A program made the translations under genes and the position numbers. Below, one piece after another: positions 8,888 to 19,440 of a stretch of 64,000 nt of DNA. The stretch comes from Caulobacteraceae bacterium (GTDB lineage Bacteria > Pseudomonadota > Alphaproteobacteria > Caulobacterales > Caulobacteraceae). The notes beneath the pieces are model-generated. The model worked only from the letters and a program-made list of their open reading frames with translations. It was not told where the DNA came from and ran no database searches. The number at the start of each line of letters is the position of its first letter. The first letter of the stretch is position 1. The stretch covers positions 1-64,000 of the forward strand of contig CANJME010000010.1 of NCBI GenBank assembly GCA_947475875.1, read 5' to 3'.

Positions 8888-8906
8888 AGAAAAAGGAATA
8901 TGAAGC

Positions 8907-9896
8907 ATGGCGCTTCCTGAATTCTCTATGCGCACCCTGCTCGAAGCAGGCGCTCACTTCGGCCACCAGACGCACCGGTGGAATCCGAAGATGGAAAAGT
9001 ACATCTTCGGCGCGCGTTCCAACATCCACGTCATTGACCTGTCGCAGTCGATCCCGCTTTTGCACCAGGCCCTGGTCAAGGTGCGCGAAGTCGCCGCTTC
9101 GGGTGGCCGCGTGCTGTTCGTCGGCACCAAGCGTCAGGCTTCGGATCCGGTCGCTCAGGCCGCCAAGCGTTGCGCCCAGTATTATGTGAACCACCGCTGG
9201 CTGGGTGGCACGCTGACCAACTGGCGCACCATCTCCGGCTCGATCGCCCGTCTGCGCGAACTGGAAGGCCTGCTGGCCGGCGGCGGCGAAGGCCGCATCA
9301 AGAAGGAACTCTTGAAGCTCACCCGCGAACAGGAAAAGCTCGAGCTGTCGCTGGGCGGCATCAAGGACATGGGCGGCATTCCCGACCTGATGTTTGTGAT
9401 CGACACCAACAAGGAAGCCATCGCCATCCAGGAAGCCCGCAAGCTGAATATCCCGGTGGTCGCCATACTCGACACCAACTGCGACCCGGACGGCATCGCC
9501 TATCCGGTGCCGGGCAACGATGACGCCGCCCGCGCCCTGCAACTCTATTGCGACCTCATCGCCGACAGCGTGCTCGACGGCCTCGCCGCTGGTCAGGCCG
9601 CCATGGGCGTTGATCTGGGCGCCGCCGTGGCCCCCGTCGAGCCGGCCATGCGCCGCAAGGCCGCAGCGCCCGCTCCCGCGCCGGAAGCGGCGGCTGAAGA
9701 GCCCGCGGAAATCACCGCTGAACTGGTTGCCGCCGCCGAACCCGCCCCGGCGGCCGAGGAAGCTGCGCCCGCCGCCGAAGTTGCTCCGGCTGAAGCCGAG
9801 CCCGTGGCCGCCGAAGCCGCTCCGGCCGAAGAGCCCGCCACGACCAGCGCCGCGGCCGAGCCGCTGCCGGCCGAAGAACCCACCGAGCAGGCCTAG
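8907..9896 (+). CDS. rpsB: 30S ribosomal protein S2
   Basis: Essential small-subunit protein that docks on the 30S head-body junction. Residues 1-235 are a standard S2 ([43 protein letters not shown]). At 329 aa the protein is much longer than the usual 240-260 aa: from about residue 245 it runs into a low-complexity tail of Ala, Glu and Pro. AAGGA lies upstream. The next gene is tsf after 11 nt, the usual rpsB-tsf operon, probably controlled by the leader described above. Confidence 0.97.
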   Translation: MALPEFSMRTLLEAGAHFGHQTHRWNPKMEKYIFGARSNIHVIDLSQSIPLLHQALVKVREVAASGGRVLFVGTKRQASDPVAQAAKRCAQYYVNHRWLGGTLTNWRTISGSIARLRELEGLLAGGGEGRIKKELLKLTREQEKLELSLGGIKDMGGIPDLMFVIDTNKEAIAIQEARKLNIPVVAILDTNCDPDGIAYPVPGNDDAARALQLYCDLIADSVLDGLAAGQAAMGVDLGAAVAPVEPAMRRKAAAPAPAPEAAAEEPAEITAELVAAAEPAPAAEEAAPAAEVAPAEAEPVAAEAAPAEEPATTSAAAEPLPAEEPTEQA

Positions 9897-9907
9897 GAGA
9901 CCGGAAC

Positions 9908-10843
9908 ATGGCTGAAATTACAGCGGCGCTGGTGAAAGACCTGCGCGAAACCTCCGGCGCCGGCATGATGGATTGCAAGCGCGCTTTGCAGGAAACCGAC
10001 GGCAATATCGAAGCCGCCATCGACTGGTTGCGCACCAAGGGCCTGTCCAAGGCCGCCAAGAAGTCCGACCGCGTCGCCGCCGAAGGCCTCGTGGCCGTAG
10101 CCGCCCGCGACGAGGGTAAGGGCGCGAGCGCCGTCGCGGTCGAAGTCAACGCCGAAACCGACTTCGTGGCCCGTAACGAGCTCTTCCAGAACGCGGCTCG
10201 CGCCATCGCGGCCGTCGGCCTCGACAACGACGACGTCGCCGCCATCACCGCCAGCAAGACCGCCGGCGGCGAAGTGGTGTCCGAGCTGCTGACCAACCTC
10301 ATCGCCACCATCGGCGAGAATATGATGGTCCGCCGCGCCAAGCGCTTCCACGTCGCTGAAGGCGTGGTCGCCAACTACGTCCACAACCAGGCCGCCCCCG
10401 GCCTTGGCAAGATCGGCGTGCTGGTGGCTGTTGAAGGCGCCGGCGACAAGGCCAAGCTCAACGAGCTCGGCCGCAAGATCGCCATGCACGTGGCCGCAAC
10501 CAATCCTATGTCCCTCTCGGTCAACGATCTCGATCCAGCCGCGGTGGAAAAGGAAAAGATCATCCTGACCGAACAGGCGCTGGAATCGGGCAAGCCGCCC
10601 GCCGTCGTCGAAAAGATGGTCGAGGGCCGGATCCGCAAGTTCTACGAGGAAGTCGTGCTCTTGAAGCAGGCCTTCGTCATGAACCCGGACCAGACGGTCG
10701 AAGCCCTGGTCGAAGCCACCGCCAAGGAACTGGGCTCGCCGATCAAGGTTGCCGGTTTCGTGCGCCTGGCGCTCGGCGAAGGCGTCGAAAAGCCGGTCGG
10801 ACCCGACTTCGCCACCGAAGTCGCCTCGATGACCAAAGGCTGA
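9908..10843 (+). CDS. tsf: Elongation factor Ts
   Basis: Guanine-nucleotide exchange factor that recycles EF-Tu. It is 311 aa. The N-terminal UBA-like helix bundle contains [15 protein letters not shown], followed by the TDFVARNE motif (Asp-Phe contacts EF-Tu) and the dimerisation region. AGGAG precedes the ATG. It is cotranscribed with rpsB and lies 63 nt ahead of pyrH. Confidence 0.97.
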   Translation: MAEITAALVKDLRETSGAGMMDCKRALQETDGNIEAAIDWLRTKGLSKAAKKSDRVAAEGLVAVAARDEGKGASAVAVEVNAETDFVARNELFQNAARAIAAVGLDNDDVAAITASKTAGGEVVSELLTNLIATIGENMMVRRAKRFHVAEGVVANYVHNQAAPGLGKIGVLVAVEGAGDKAKLNELGRKIAMHVAATNPMSLSVNDLDPAAVEKEKIILTEQALESGKPPAVVEKMVEGRIRKFYEEVVLLKQAFVMNPDQTVEALVEATAKELGSPIKVAGFVRLALGEGVEKPVGPDFATEVASMTKG

Positions 10844-10906
10844 CGTTCGACGCAGGCGCGGTCCTTGGATATGGTGTTCGGCGAGTCGGACCCACCCAAG
10901 GACCTC

Positions 10907-11647
10907 ATGCCAGCCAAGCCTAAATCCAAGCCCTGCTTTCGCCGTGTCCTGCTGAAGGTCTCGGGCGAAGTTCTCATGGGAAATCAGGGCTTCGGTCTTG
11001 ACCTGCCGACCGTCGAAGCGGTCGCCGAGGAAATCGCCGAGGTTCACAAGACCGGCGTCGAGCTCTGCCTGGTCATCGGCGGCGGCAACATCTTCCGGGG
11101 CCTGGCCGGCGCGGCCAAGGGCATGGAGCGAGGCGCGGCCGATTATATGGGCATGCTGGCCACGGTCATGAATGCGCTCGCCATGCAAAACGCTCTTGAG
11201 CGCCTCGGTGTCGACACCCGCGTCCAGTCCGCCATTCGCATGGACACCGTCTGCGAGCCCTATATTCGCCGCCGCGCTCAACGCCATCTGGAGAAGGGCA
11301 GGGTGGTGATCTTCGCCGCCGGCACCGGCAATCCCTATTTCACCACCGACACCGCCGCGGCCCTGCGCGCCGCCGAGATGGGCTGCGATGCCCTGCTGAA
11401 GGGCACCAGCGTCGACGGGGTCTATACGGCCGATCCGAAAAAGGACCCGAAAGCCACCCGCTATGCACGGCTTAGCTATCATGATGTCCTCTCGCAGGAC
11501 CTCAAATTCATGGACGCCTCGGCGATCAGCCTGATGCGTGAAAACGGCGTGCCGATCGTGGTCTTCTCGATCCGCGAACGGGGCGCCCTGTCCAAAGTGC
11601 TATGCGGCGAGGGTGTCTTCACCGTCGTCGGCGACCAGGAGAAATAG
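10907..11647 (+). CDS. pyrH: Uridylate kinase
   Basis: ATP-dependent UMP phosphorylation in pyrimidine nucleotide synthesis; hexameric amino-acid-kinase fold. From the ATG at 10907 the protein is 246 aa, the normal length. [11 protein letters not shown] (phosphate-binding), [23 protein letters not shown] and the UMP-specific [17 protein letters not shown] segment are clear. In-frame alternatives at 10865 (TTG) and 10871 (ATG) would add up to 14 residues and cannot be excluded. Only one base separates the stop from frr. Confidence 0.95.
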   Translation: MPAKPKSKPCFRRVLLKVSGEVLMGNQGFGLDLPTVEAVAEEIAEVHKTGVELCLVIGGGNIFRGLAGAAKGMERGAADYMGMLATVMNALAMQNALERLGVDTRVQSAIRMDTVCEPYIRRRAQRHLEKGRVVIFAAGTGNPYFTTDTAAALRAAEMGCDALLKGTSVDGVYTADPKKDPKATRYARLSYHDVLSQDLKFMDASAISLMRENGVPIVVFSIRERGALSKVLCGEGVFTVVGDQEK

Positions 11648-11648
11648 C

Positions 11649-12212
11649 ATGGCTACCGAAAAGCCGGATCTCGCCAAATACCGTGACCGCATGGACAAGG
11701 CCGTTCATGCCCTGAAGGACGAATTTGTCTCGCTTCGCACCGGGCGGGCGACCGCCGGCCTGCTGGATCAGGTGGTGGTTGAGGCCTATGGATCGACCAT
11801 GCCGCTGAGCGCCTGCGGCTCGGTGAGCGTACCCGAGCCGCGCATGCTGACCGTCAGCGTCTGGGACAAGGGCCTGGTGATCTCGGTCGAAAAAGCCATC
11901 CGCAACGCCGGCTTGGGCTTCAATCCCATGGTCGACGGTCAGATGCTGCGTATCCCCATTCCGCCGCTCACCGAAGAACGACGGCGAGATCTGTCCAAAC
12001 TGGCCGGAAAATACGCCGAGCATCAGCGCGTCGCCATCCGCAACGTCCGCCGGGAAGCCAATGAGCACGCCCGGGCCGCCAAGAAGGACGGGGTGATCTC
12101 CGAAGACGACGAAAAGCGGATGGAAAAGGAAGTTCAGGAATTCACGGACGCGGCCGTCAAGCGCGTTGACGAAGCCTTGAAACTTAAAGAGCAAGAGATC
12201 ATGCAGGTTTAG
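11649..12212 (+). CDS. frr: Ribosome recycling factor
   Basis: Splits post-termination ribosomes together with EF-G. It is 187 aa with the tRNA-like two-domain make-up: a long helical bundle ([17 protein letters not shown]; the C-terminal helices [22 protein letters not shown]) and a small beta domain. The [12 protein letters not shown] motif is conserved. The frame is open upstream into pyrH, but the ATG at 11649, directly after the pyrH stop, gives the standard N-terminus. Confidence 0.96.
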   Translation: MATEKPDLAKYRDRMDKAVHALKDEFVSLRTGRATAGLLDQVVVEAYGSTMPLSACGSVSVPEPRMLTVSVWDKGLVISVEKAIRNAGLGFNPMVDGQMLRIPIPPLTEERRRDLSKLAGKYAEHQRVAIRNVRREANEHARAAKKDGVISEDDEKRMEKEVQEFTDAAVKRVDEALKLKEQEIMQV

Positions 12213-12249
12213 CCTGCCTTCCAGCGATCCAAAGGACGACCAAATATCC

Positions 12250-12990
12250 ATGCAGCGACCTGACGGCCCGTCCGATGCGCGTCTGCATGTGGCCATCATC
12301 ATGGATGGCAACGGCCGCTGGGCGCGCGCGCGCGGACTGCCGCGCACGGCGGGCCACAAGTTCGGGGTGGACGCCCTGAAACGCACCGTCGAGGGGGCAT
12401 CCGAGGCGGGTGTTTCGACTCTCACCGTGTTCGGCTTTTCCACCGAAAACTGGCGCCGGCCGGGCAGCGAAGTTTCCGAGTTGATGAAGCTCATGAAAAT
12501 CTACGTCGAAAACGACCTGGAGCGCCTGGCGCGCGACGGGGTCCGGGTCAAAATCCTGGGTCGCCGGGAAGGTCTGTCGCCCGATATCCTTCAGGTCATC
12601 GAACGCGCCGAAACGCGCACCGCAGACAATGCCGCTTTCACCCTGCAGGTGGCTTTCAACTATGGCGGCCAGGCCGACATTGCCGACGCGGCGAGGGCGT
12701 TGGCCAGGGCCGCCAAGGCCGGCGAGATTGATCCCGAGGCCATCGACGAAGACATGATGGCCGGTGCGCTGTCGACCCGTGGCGAAGCGCCTGACCTGAT
12801 CATTCGCACCAGCGGCGAGCGGCGGCTGTCGAACTTCCTGCTCTGGGAGGCGGCCTACGCCGAGTTCGTCTTTCAGGACGTGCTCTGGCCCGATTATGGC
12901 CCACAGCACCTGAAGGCGGCCATTGACGAATTCCGTCAGCGTGAGCGCCGCTTTGGCGCGGTAGAGGCCGGCAAGCGTGCCGCCGGCTAG
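12250..12990 (+). CDS. uppS: Isoprenyl (undecaprenyl) diphosphate synthase
   Basis: cis-Prenyltransferase that makes the C55 lipid carrier for peptidoglycan and polysaccharide. It is 246 aa. The catalytic aspartate sits in IIMDGNGRWA (Asp19), followed by LPRTAGHKFG, FSTENWRRP, and the C-terminal DLIIRTSGERRLSNFLLWE. In a row with cdsA and dxr, it supplies the envelope-lipid branch. Its last 14 nt overlap the GTG start of cdsA. Confidence 0.95.
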   Translation: MQRPDGPSDARLHVAIIMDGNGRWARARGLPRTAGHKFGVDALKRTVEGASEAGVSTLTVFGFSTENWRRPGSEVSELMKLMKIYVENDLERLARDGVRVKILGRREGLSPDILQVIERAETRTADNAAFTLQVAFNYGGQADIADAARALARAAKAGEIDPEAIDEDMMAGALSTRGEAPDLIIRTSGERRLSNFLLWEAAYAEFVFQDVLWPDYGPQHLKAAIDEFRQRERRFGAVEAGKRAAG

Positions 12991-13819
12991 CCCTATAACG
13001 AGCAATCTGGCGGCGCGGGCCTTGTCGGCCTCGGTGCTGATCCCCACGGTGCTGGCGGCCATCTGGTGGGGCGGGGGCGCCTTCTTCCTGATGGTGGCCA
13101 TATCCATCGGCCTGATGGCTGTTGAATGGGGCAAGATGAGCGCTCCGGAAGCGCCCGCCGAGGTGGCGGTGACGATCACCGTCGCGGTGCTGACCGGCGT
13201 TTTCGCCGCTTATCAGGGGCTCTATATCGCCGCCTGGGCCTTGATGGTGGGCGGCGGGGTCGCCGCGGCCATCGCTTCACGCCATCGCACTGAGCGGGCG
13301 GCCGACGCCGGCTATGGCGTGTTCTACATCGCGCCGGCCTGCATCATCCTGATCTGGCTTCGGAACACCGCGTCGGAGGATCAGTTCTCGTGGGTGCCGC
13401 AAGAGGGCGTGGCCTGGACCCTGACACTGTTCGCCATCACCTGGGCGGCGGATATCGGCGCCTACGCGACCGGGCGGCTGATCGGCGGCCCGAAACTGTG
13501 GCCGAGGATTTCGCCCAACAAAACCTGGGCGGGTTTTGCCGGTGGGCTGGTCGCGGCGACGCTCACCGGCGTCGGCATGGCGGCCGCGCTGCCTGCCATG
13601 ACCATTTCCCTTGAATACTCAGCCGTCATCGGTCTGGTGGGCGGAGCCGCCACCATGGCGGGCGATCTGTGGGAATCCTGGCTCAAACGCCGGTTTGGCG
13701 TGAAGGATTCCGGCGATCTGATCCCTGGACACGGCGGAATTCTTGACCGGGTGGACGGGTTGATGTTCGCGGCGATCGCGATCGCCATCTCCAGGGTGCT
13801 TCACGCGTGGATCATATGA
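12977..13819 (+). CDS. cdsA: Phosphatidate cytidylyltransferase
   Basis: Makes CDP-diacylglycerol, the precursor of all bacterial phospholipids, in the inner membrane. It is 280 aa with about seven or eight hydrophobic segments. The C-terminal signature [19 protein letters not shown] is diagnostic, and [15 protein letters not shown] precedes it. The GTG start overlaps uppS; the TGA overlaps the dxr ATG. An ATG start is not available nearby. Confidence 0.94.
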   Translation: MPPASPITSNLAARALSASVLIPTVLAAIWWGGGAFFLMVAISIGLMAVEWGKMSAPEAPAEVAVTITVAVLTGVFAAYQGLYIAAWALMVGGGVAAAIASRHRTERAADAGYGVFYIAPACIILIWLRNTASEDQFSWVPQEGVAWTLTLFAITWAADIGAYATGRLIGGPKLWPRISPNKTWAGFAGGLVAATLTGVGMAAALPAMTISLEYSAVIGLVGGAATMAGDLWESWLKRRFGVKDSGDLIPGHGGILDRVDGLMFAAIAIAISRVLHAWII

Positions 13820-15009
13820 AGCGCCGCGTCGCCGTGCTGGGTTCAACCGGTTCGATCGGGCTCTCGACGCTCGATCTGATGGGCCATGCCGGTCGGTCTG
13901 GCGCGGCCGAAATCGAAGTCTCCGCCCTGGTCGCGGGCCGAAACGTCGAGCGGCTGGTCGAGCAGGCGTTGCAATGGCGTCCGGACTTCGCGGTGGTGGC
14001 TGACGAGGCCCACTACCAGGACCTCAAGGGCCGTCTTGCCGGAACCGGGATCGAGGCCGGGGCGGGCAAGTCCGCCGTTGTCGAGGCGGCGCGCTCGGGC
14101 GCCGACTGGGTGATGTCGGCCATTGTCGGCGCGGCCGGGCTTGAGCCGACGCTGGCGGCGGCCAATGCGGGGGCGGTCATCGCGCTGGCCAACAAAGAGG
14201 CGCTGATCTGCGCAGGCCCGGCGCTGTTGGAGGCCTCGCGGCGCGCCGGCGGCAAGGTCATTCCGGTCGATTCCGAGCATTCGGCAATTTTTCAGGTGCT
14301 TCACCCTGAACGCGGCGGCCTGGTTGAGCGGCTGATCCTCACCGCCTCGGGAGGGCCGTTCCGGACCTGGACCGAGGGCCAGATGGCGGCCGCCAGCCCC
14401 GAGCAGGCGATCGCTCATCCCAACTGGTCGATGGGCGAGAAGATCTCGGTGGATTCTGCCACCATGATGAACAAGGGCCTGGAGATGATCGAGGCCGCCT
14501 ATCTCTTCGCCATGCCGCCCGAGCGGATCGAGGTCCTGATCCACCCGCAGTCGGTGGTGCACAGCCTGGTGGAATACCAGGACGGCTCGACCCTGGCCCA
14601 GCTGGGCCCTCCGGACATGCGTGCGCCCATCGCCTGCGCTTTCGCCTGGCCCGAGCGACTCGCGTGGCCGGCGCCCAAGCTCGACCTGGCGGGAATCGGA
14701 TCACTGACGTTCGAAGCGCCGGATCACGGGCGCTTCCCGGCCCTCAATCTCGCCCGCGATGCGCTCAAGCGTGGCGGAAATGCCCCAGCAGCGCTAAATG
14801 CCGCCAACGAAGTGGCCGTGCGCGCTTTTCTGGATCGGCGCGTCGGATTCCTCGATATCGCGCGGATTGTTGCCGAAACCCTTGATCGGATTGAGCAAAC
14901 AGGCGAAATGGACGCTGCAGGGGGCGGGGCGTTGCAAACGGCTCGAAATGTCGATGCCGCCGCCCGCCGGATAGCCGCCGAGGTCCTGCCTCATTTCGAG
15001 CGCCTTTGA
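13816..15009 (+). CDS. dxr: 1-deoxy-D-xylulose 5-phosphate reductoisomerase
   Basis: NADPH-dependent conversion of DXP to methylerythritol 4-phosphate, the committed step of the MEP isoprenoid pathway; ispD and ispF of the same pathway lie at 55900-57041. It is 397 aa. The nucleotide-binding [13 protein letters not shown], the metal and substrate motifs [10 protein letters not shown] and [15 protein letters not shown], and the NAANEVAV helix are present. A GTG at 13807 is possible, but the ATG overlapping the cdsA stop is preferred. The last 200 nt are AT-richer than the rest. Confidence 0.95.
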   Translation: MKRRVAVLGSTGSIGLSTLDLMGHAGRSGAAEIEVSALVAGRNVERLVEQALQWRPDFAVVADEAHYQDLKGRLAGTGIEAGAGKSAVVEAARSGADWVMSAIVGAAGLEPTLAAANAGAVIALANKEALICAGPALLEASRRAGGKVIPVDSEHSAIFQVLHPERGGLVERLILTASGGPFRTWTEGQMAAASPEQAIAHPNWSMGEKISVDSATMMNKGLEMIEAAYLFAMPPERIEVLIHPQSVVHSLVEYQDGSTLAQLGPPDMRAPIACAFAWPERLAWPAPKLDLAGIGSLTFEAPDHGRFPALNLARDALKRGGNAPAALNAANEVAVRAFLDRRVGFLDIARIVAETLDRIEQTGEMDAAGGGALQTARNVDAAARRIAAEVLPHFERL

Positions 15010-15028
15010 AGGCAAGAGAAGCGTCGTA

Positions 15029-16234
15029 ATGATCGAATTCTTCAAGCAGCTCGGTATCGCGGTGCTCGCATTTATACCGCTCATCACCCTGCTCGTCGGG
15101 ATTCATGAGCTGGGCCATTTCTTTGCTGGCAAACTGTTCCGAACCCGCATTGATGTCTTTTCGATCGGATTTGGCCGCGCAATCGCAAAGCGCACCGACC
15201 GGTCTGGCGTCGAGTGGCGCATCGGCTGGATTCCGATCGGCGGGTATGTGCGCTTTGCCGGCGATTCTAACGACGCAAGTCTGCCCGACGGGCAAGATCT
15301 GGACCATCTGCGCGATCAGATTGTCGCAAAATTTGGCCCCGAAGCGGTAGGCGAGTTTCACGCCTTTAAGCCTTTGTGGCAGCGGGCGTTCATCGCGTTG
15401 GCAGGTCCTTTAGCCAATTTTGTATTGGCCGCGGCTCTGTTCGCCACCGTTCTGGGGGTTTGGGGCGAGCCGACGTCCCCCCCGGTCGTTGGAGCCGTGT
15501 TCCAGGGCTCTGTCGCCGAAGCGGCGGGCATTCGGGCTGGTGATCGCATCGTCTCGATCGATGGGCGACGCATGGACAGCTTTACCGAGGTGCAGCGCGA
15601 GATAAACCTGCATGCCGGCGATCCCCTTGTTTTCGCGCTCAATCGACAAGGTCAGAACTTGAGCGTCGTGGCGACACCGCGGCGGGAGCAAATTTTCAAC
15701 GAGGATACACGTGTCACGGCCAAGATGGGCCGGATTGGAATGAGCAGCGGGCCTGGGGAGCTCAAACACTATTCTCCCCCTCAAGCCGTCGTCCGCGGCA
15801 CGGAGATGGTGGGTGAAACGATCTCGTCCACGCTCACCTACTTGGGGCGCATTTTCACCGGCCGCGAGAATGGCGATCAGATCAGCGGCGTCATCGGTAT
15901 GGCGTCCACCACCGGTAAGGTCGCCGAATCCTCACTGAACGCCGCTCCAGGCGTGTTGGGTTGGATCACGCTCTTGATGATGATGATCCAAATTGCAGCC
16001 TTCCTTTCGACGGGTCTTGGTTTTGCCAATCTTTTGCCAATACCCATCCTCGATGGTGGCCACCTGATGTTCTACGCCTACGAGGCGGTCGCGCGACGGC
16101 CCGTGAGCGCTCGCGTTCAGGAGGCTAGTTTCAAGGTGGGACTTGCACTTGTGCTGGGATTGATGTTGTTCGCCGCCAAGAACGACCTGATGAATCTGCA
16201 GGCGTTCAAATTCCTCGGCGGATTGTTCTCGTGA
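15029..16234 (+). CDS. rseP: Site-2 protease (RseP family)
   Basis: Intramembrane zinc metalloprotease that cleaves anti-sigma factors and remnant signal peptides. It is 401 aa. The first membrane helix carries the active site HELGH (His26, Glu27, His30). One PDZ domain follows at about residues 140-210 (GSVAEAAGIRAGDRIVSIDG), and a C-terminal helix holds the third ligand region NLLPIPILDGGH. Its position before bamA is conserved. Base composition is clearly lower in GC than in the flanking genes. The TGA overlaps the bamA GTG. Confidence 0.95.
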   Translation: MIEFFKQLGIAVLAFIPLITLLVGIHELGHFFAGKLFRTRIDVFSIGFGRAIAKRTDRSGVEWRIGWIPIGGYVRFAGDSNDASLPDGQDLDHLRDQIVAKFGPEAVGEFHAFKPLWQRAFIALAGPLANFVLAAALFATVLGVWGEPTSPPVVGAVFQGSVAEAAGIRAGDRIVSIDGRRMDSFTEVQREINLHAGDPLVFALNRQGQNLSVVATPRREQIFNEDTRVTAKMGRIGMSSGPGELKHYSPPQAVVRGTEMVGETISSTLTYLGRIFTGRENGDQISGVIGMASTTGKVAESSLNAAPGVLGWITLLMMMIQIAAFLSTGLGFANLLPIPILDGGHLMFYAYEAVARRPVSARVQEASFKVGLALVLGLMLFAAKNDLMNLQAFKFLGGLFS

Positions 16235-18648
16235 GCGCCCGCCTTCCGCCGACGGCTAGAGTGATGAAAAGAAGACCAGACCTGTCCTCTGTCCGCCCGT
16301 TGATGGCTGTGCTGCTGGCGACCACCGCCCTGGCCGCGCCGGCGCTTGTTTGGGCTCAACCGGCGGGTCAGCCTGCGCCAGTGCGCGTCTCGGGTCCCGG
16401 CGTGGTCAATCGCGTCGTCGTCCAGGGCAATGTGCGCGTCGAAACCAGCACGGTGCTGTCTTATCTGCCGGTGCGGATCGGAACGAGCGTCAACGACGAA
16501 CAGATCGCCCAGGCGGTGCTGATTCTGTTCCAGACGGGTCTGTTCTCCAACGCCAACATCACCGTCGACGCCGCCGGCGTCCTGACCGTCCAGGTGGAAG
16601 AAAATCCGATCATCAATCGGGTGATTTTCGAGGGTGAAAAGGCCCTCGACGAAGACAAGCTTCGCGACGAAGTCCAGGCCACGCCCCGCGCCACCTTTAC
16701 GGTTGCGCGCATCGAGCAGGACGTCCAGCGGATGATCGAGCTCTACCGGCGCGAGGGGCGCATTTCCGCGACCGTAACGCCGAAGATCGTTGAACTTGAG
16801 CAAAACCGCGTCGACATCATCTTCGAGATCAACGAAGGCCCGCGTAGCGGCATCCTGGACGTCAACTTCCTGGGCAACACCGCCTATTCGGACCAGGATC
16901 TGCAAAAGGTCATCATCACCCAGCCGTCGGTCTGGTACAAATTCTTCTCCAATAACGCCAACTACGATCCTGACCGCGTCGACTATGACGTGAGCCAGCT
17001 GCGCGAATTCTATCGCAACCACGGCTATTTCGACTTCAAGGTCGAATCCTCGGTCGCCGAGCTGCGCCTGAACCGCAACGCCTTTGTGCTGACCTTCACC
17101 CTGAACGAAGGCCGGCAGTTCCACTTCGGCAAGATTTCGGTGACCTCGGACCTGAACCGCCTCGACAGCGCGGTGCTGCAGCGTTTGCTGCCAATCAAGA
17201 CTGGCCAGCTCTATCAGGATCAGGCCATCGAGAATGCCCAGAATGCGCTGGTGTTCGCGGCCGGCCAGGCGGGCTTTGCTTTTGTTGACGTGGTTCCGGA
17301 CTATACCCGCAATTCCGATGGCACCGTCGATGTGGCCTTCAAGATAACCGAAGGGCCGCGGGTTTACGTCGAGCGCATCGACATTGTCGGCAACACCACG
17401 ACCCTCGACCGGGTCATACGCCGTGAAATGGAGCTGGTTGAAGGCGACAAATACAACCAGGTTCTGATGGACCGGTCCCTGAACAAGATCAAAGCACTCG
17501 GTTTCTTCAGCGACGCCAAGATGGACCGGCTTGCCGGGTCCGCGCCGGACCGTGCAGTCGTCCGCGTCGCGGTGGCCGAACAACCGACCGGCGAGCTGGC
17601 GCTGACCGCCGGTTACAGCTCGGTGGACCAGCTTGTCGTGGATTTCAATGTCACCCAGCGGAACTTCCGCGGCCGAGGGCAAAACCTCAGCATGCAGGTC
17701 CGCACCGGATCGTTCCAAAGCATCGCCAATCTCGGATTTGCCGAGCCGCGATTGTTCGGCCGCAATCTGACCGGCGGCTTCCAGCTTTACGCGTTCCGCT
17801 ACGACTTCACCCGCGAGGCTAATTATTCGACATCCCAGGTCGGCGGCACCTTAAATATGGGCTTCCCGCTCAGTGGTGATGCGTCGCTGAACCTGCGTTA
17901 CGGCCTGCGCGCTGATGATCTGAGTGTGGTGGCGCTGACCTGTAACCTGACGGACACGGCGATTTGCCAGCAACTGGGCACCAAGCTCACCTCATCGATC
18001 GGCGCGACCTGGCAGCTTTCCCGCGCCGGTCCAGACACGCGTAATCCGACACGCGGTTACAATCTGAGCATCAGCCAGGACGTGGCCGGCATCGGCGGCG
18101 TCACCAAATATGTGCGCACCGAAATGCAGGGCGCCTGGTATCACGGCTTCAACCCCGACTTCATTCTGACGGCCCGGGGATCGGCTGGTTATGTTGACGG
18201 CTACGGTGGCCAGGATCTGCGGATCAGCGACCGGTTCTTCAAGGGCGGACAAACGTTCCGGGGCTTTGAAACTGCCGGCATCGGCCCGCGCGACACCACC
18301 TTCAACAGCTCACTGGGCGGAAAAATCTACGGTGTCGGCAGCGTTGAGCTGACAGTGCCCACGTTGCTGCCTGAACAATTCGGTATCGACGCCACGCTCT
18401 TTACCGACTTCGGTACGCTGGGCGGCATCGATGCGCGCGACAAGCTCAAGTGCAATGGTGCGTCGCCGCCTTCCTGCATCCCCAATCCGGCCATCGAGCA
18501 CGACTTTGTGTTGCGCGCCACCTACGGCATTTCGATTGGCTGGAAATCACCTCTTGGTCCCGTTCAGTTCGACATCTCGCGGATCCTGAACCAGGCGGAT
18601 TATGACCGCACCGAGACCTTCCAGTTCACGACGAAGCGGAGCTTCTAA
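16231..18648 (+). CDS. bamA: Outer membrane protein assembly factor BamA
   Basis: Central component of the BAM complex, which folds beta-barrels into the outer membrane. It is 805 aa. A signal peptide ends near VWAQPAG; five POTRA domains follow (to about residue 430) and then a 16-strand barrel ending in the expected aromatic-rich strand (ETFQFTTKRSF). The conserved barrel motif RGF (KGGQTFRGFETAG) is present. The GTG at 16231 overlaps the rseP stop; an internal ATG at 16264 would give a shorter signal peptide and may be the true start. Confidence 0.95.
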   Translation: MSARLPPTARVMKRRPDLSSVRPLMAVLLATTALAAPALVWAQPAGQPAPVRVSGPGVVNRVVVQGNVRVETSTVLSYLPVRIGTSVNDEQIAQAVLILFQTGLFSNANITVDAAGVLTVQVEENPIINRVIFEGEKALDEDKLRDEVQATPRATFTVARIEQDVQRMIELYRREGRISATVTPKIVELEQNRVDIIFEINEGPRSGILDVNFLGNTAYSDQDLQKVIITQPSVWYKFFSNNANYDPDRVDYDVSQLREFYRNHGYFDFKVESSVAELRLNRNAFVLTFTLNEGRQFHFGKISVTSDLNRLDSAVLQRLLPIKTGQLYQDQAIENAQNALVFAAGQAGFAFVDVVPDYTRNSDGTVDVAFKITEGPRVYVERIDIVGNTTTLDRVIRREMELVEGDKYNQVLMDRSLNKIKALGFFSDAKMDRLAGSAPDRAVVRVAVAEQPTGELALTAGYSSVDQLVVDFNVTQRNFRGRGQNLSMQVRTGSFQSIANLGFAEPRLFGRNLTGGFQLYAFRYDFTREANYSTSQVGGTLNMGFPLSGDASLNLRYGLRADDLSVVALTCNLTDTAICQQLGTKLTSSIGATWQLSRAGPDTRNPTRGYNLSISQDVAGIGGVTKYVRTEMQGAWYHGFNPDFILTARGSAGYVDGYGGQDLRISDRFFKGGQTFRGFETAGIGPRDTTFNSSLGGKIYGVGSVELTVPTLLPEQFGIDATLFTDFGTLGGIDARDKLKCNGASPPSCIPNPAIEHDFVLRATYGISIGWKSPLGPVQFDISRILNQADYDRTETFQFTTKRSF

Positions 18649-18652
18649 CACT

Positions 18653-19429
18653 ATGAATATCAAGACAGTCTTTTTTGGCGTGGCCCTCGTTGCCATTGTG
18701 GCTCCGATCGCCTTCGCGCAACCGGCCGCCACCGGTGGAAAACAGGCGCCGAAGGCCGGCGCCGCAGCTGCTCCCGTCCCTGCTGGTGGCGCGGCGGGCG
18801 CACAGCCAAAACCGATTGTCCATGCTCCGGCCATCCCGGGAATCTGCGTCTTCTCGCGGGAAAATCTCGCCGCCGACAGCAAGCTCGGCGCCTATGTGGA
18901 CCAGCGCCTTGGCCAAATTCAGACCAATGTCACCGCCCAGCTCAATCAGGCCAATCAGAACCTGGACGCCAACGCCCGCAATGTTCAGGCCCTGATCAAC
19001 GCCACAGGGCGCGACACACCCGCCAACCAGCAAGCCATCGCCGACATTCAGCGGCAGGTTCAGCAATTCTCGGACATGCGCGCCGATCTGCAGGACCGTT
19101 TTGACCGGACGACCCGCGCGGCGCTGGCTCGCATCTTCGCCGAAGGTGAAAGCTTCCTGCAGCAAGTTTACGAACAGCACCGCTGTACGGTCCTGCTCGA
19201 TGGCAACGCCGTGCGGACCGTCAACCCGACGATGGATTTGACGCCAGACGTGGTCAAGCTTCTCGACGGCCAAACAACGGAACTTCAGTTCGACCTTCTG
19301 CCGACCCAAACCCAGCCGGGCGCAGCGCCGGCCGCGGGTGCGGCGCCCGCCGCAACGGCTCCGGCAACGCCACCGCCGGCGGCGCCGGCGGCTCCAGCGG
19401 GCCGCGGTGCGGTCGGACCGCGACCCTAA
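18653..19429 (+). CDS. OmpH/Skp-family periplasmic chaperone
   Basis: Holds unfolded outer-membrane proteins in the periplasm, inferred from family and position directly after bamA. It is 258 aa with a signal peptide ending at about residue 22 (IAFAQP). An Ala/Pro/Gly-rich linker comes next, then a long helical region rich in Gln, Asn and Asp (about residues 75-185) that fits the Skp tentacle coiled coil. The protein ends in a Pro/Ala tail. The frame is open upstream into bamA, but the ATG at 18653 starts the signal peptide. Confidence 0.85.
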   Translation: MNIKTVFFGVALVAIVAPIAFAQPAATGGKQAPKAGAAAAPVPAGGAAGAQPKPIVHAPAIPGICVFSRENLAADSKLGAYVDQRLGQIQTNVTAQLNQANQNLDANARNVQALINATGRDTPANQQAIADIQRQVQQFSDMRADLQDRFDRTTRAALARIFAEGESFLQQVYEQHRCTVLLDGNAVRTVNPTMDLTPDVVKLLDGQTTELQFDLLPTQTQPGAAPAAGAAPAATAPATPPPAAPAAPAGRGAVGPRP

Positions 19430-19440
19430 CCGGTCTGGCG

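Noticed and set aside
9893-11482. 529-codon minus-strand open frame over tsf and pyrH
   Set aside because: Both genes on the plus strand are certain; the antisense frame has no recognisable domain.
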